DNA of 6,352 nucleotides, from the NCBI GenBank assembly GCA_947174085.1, contig CAMWHN010000130.1:1-6352 (forward strand), read 5' to 3'. The notes beneath the pieces are model-generated. The model had not been told where the DNA came from and searched no databases. It worked only from the letters and a program-made list of their open reading frames with translations. This document shows, one piece after another, positions 5,551-6,352 of the stretch. Every line of letters starts with the position of its first letter. Positions within the stretch are counted from its first letter, which is position 1. Source of the stretch: an uncultured Ruminococcus sp. (GTDB lineage Bacteria; Bacillota; Clostridia; Oscillospirales; Ruminococcaceae). The position numbers were made by a program, and so were the translations under genes.

Positions 5551-6352
5551 ATGAAAAAAAAAATATTTATTTCTACTTTGACAGCATTAGCATTATTATC
5601 AGCTCCTATTACAATTCATGCAAATGCAATATCAGGTGATGTAAATCTTGATTCTGTGCTTGATGCCAATGATGCCTATGCCATATTAGAACATTCTGCA
5701 AGTATTGGGGCAGGGAATGACGGAACAATTTCTGATAAGGCACTTATACTTGCAGATTACAATTCAGATGGTCAAATAGATGCAAAAGACGCTTTTGAAA
5801 TTCTAAATTATTGCTTTGAACAACTGATTCCAAATAAATCGAGAGAACTCGCCACAATTTTAGATGAACTCGCCACAATTGACAAATGGGAAGATGAATG
5901 GAAAAGAGCATATTCCATTCAGCTTACTAAATTTCAGTCTTATGAAAATCGTTATGAATTAGCCGATATTACTGGCGATTTTATTCCTGAATTATTTATT
6001 ATATTCTATGAAAATACTGAAGATACGCCTAAAACAATAGTTTATACTTATCAAAACGGCTCTTGTCAACAAATTCATTTTCCAACAGAAAGCGGAGCTG
6101 TTGACACTTGGGATATGTATGTTTCTTCTGAATTTGATGCCTTATTTGTTCATCATTCTCAACGTTCTATAGCAGATACTGGTTTTTATGATTATGATAT
6201 TGATACTATTTATGAAATAGATGAAAATTTGCAAGCAATTCCGAAACATGAATTAATCTGGGATCATGCTAATGATAGTTACTATTTTGATGATACTGCT
6301 ATTACAAAAAAAGAATATGATAATTATCGGAAATTTGCTTATTGGTTTGACC
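5551..6352 (+). CDS. Secreted protein with N-terminal dockerin-like domain, paralogue 2 (3' end cut by window)
   Basis: An open frame from ATG 5551 to the last base gives 267 residues with no stop; it is partial only because the window ends. It is a paralogue of the preceding gene over its whole visible length. Residues 1-26 are a signal peptide ending HANA. The dockerin-like module (about 28-90) keeps both calcium loops (D30-N32-D34-D38-D41 and D69-N71-D73-D77-D80). The linker repeats ELATILD/ELATIDK (99-112), then comes a near-identical block from AYSIQLTKFQ to ELADI (120-140). The later loop reads DITGDFIPE, with T141 replacing the N142 of paralogue 1. There is a 3-residue insertion (YENTEDTPKT). 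Residues 198-235 are strongly divergent (HHSQRSIADT against WDSLTPITDT), after which the copies converge again at NDSYYFDDT. The ribosome binding site AAAGGA at 5536-5541 is copied from the first gene's leader. Role unknown, as for paralogue 1. Confidence 0.8.
   Translation, partial: MKKKIFISTLTALALLSAPITIHANAISGDVNLDSVLDANDAYAILEHSASIGAGNDGTISDKALILADYNSDGQIDAKDAFEILNYCFEQLIPNKSRELATILDELATIDKWEDEWKRAYSIQLTKFQSYENRYELADITGDFIPELFIIFYENTEDTPKTIVYTYQNGSCQQIHFPTESGAVDTWDMYVSSEFDALFVHHSQRSIADTGFYDYDIDTIYEIDENLQAIPKHELIWDHANDSYYFDDTAITKKEYDNYRKFAYWFD
5845..5886 (+). repeat. 21-bp tandem repeat in the linker of paralogue 2
   Basis: Two 21-bp units starting at 5845 and 5866, both opening GAACTCGCCACAATT, encode ELATILD and ELATIDK. 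In this copy the two units match each other slightly better than in paralogue 1, where the second unit reads GAACTTGCC. Confidence 0.75.

Noticed and set aside
4647..5886. CRISPR-like or mobile-element repeats from the recurring GAACTCGCCACAATT motif
   Set aside because: The repeats are in frame, encode a heptad linker, and recur only because the gene is duplicated; there are no spacers or transposase.

Overview
The window looks like a piece of chromosome from a low-GC Gram-positive gut or rumen clostridium, most likely a Ruminococcus-like member of the Oscillospiraceae/Ruminococcaceae. The reasons are strong AT richness, purine-rich Shine-Dalgarno sites, a firmicute-type YdbS/YdbT pair, and secreted proteins with Ruminococcus-style type I dockerin repeats. 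This taxonomic call is an inference from sequence style, not from a database match.

Layout. (1) Positions 1-101 are AT-rich with no gene I can support. (2) Positions 102-860 hold a compact type II toxin-antitoxin operon. It has a good sigma-A promoter with an inverted repeat over the -10, a RelB/DinJ-type ribbon-helix-helix antitoxin, and a PIN-domain (VapC-like) toxin whose TTG start overlaps the antitoxin stop. (3) Positions 912-963 hold a hairpin with T-tracts on both sides, which probably terminates transcription from both directions. (4) An AGCS-family sodium:alanine/amino-acid symporter lies on the minus strand; its ribosome binding site puts the start at 2242. (5) A short divergent promoter region lies at 2261-2335. 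(6) A plus-strand operon runs from 2336 to the window end. It has a small two-TM bPH2 protein (YdbS-like), then a large three-bPH2 membrane protein (YdbT-like, 11-bp overlap), then two tandem paralogous secreted proteins. Each of the two has an N-terminal dockerin-like calcium-binding domain. The second paralogue runs off the right edge of the window and is still open at the last base.

How the genes work together. The toxin-antitoxin pair and the symporter look like independent units. The right-hand operon is the most interesting part. In Bacillus subtilis ydbS-ydbT is a sigma-W operon that protects against antimicrobials made by other bacilli. Here the pair is transcriptionally coupled (6-bp and 40-bp gaps, no terminator seen) to exported proteins that carry their dockerin-like module directly after the signal peptide, with no recognisable enzyme. 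The tandem paralogues share a leader that matches the 3' end of ydbT, which suggests that the second copy arose from the first in this position. The function of the coupled system is not known from the sequence.
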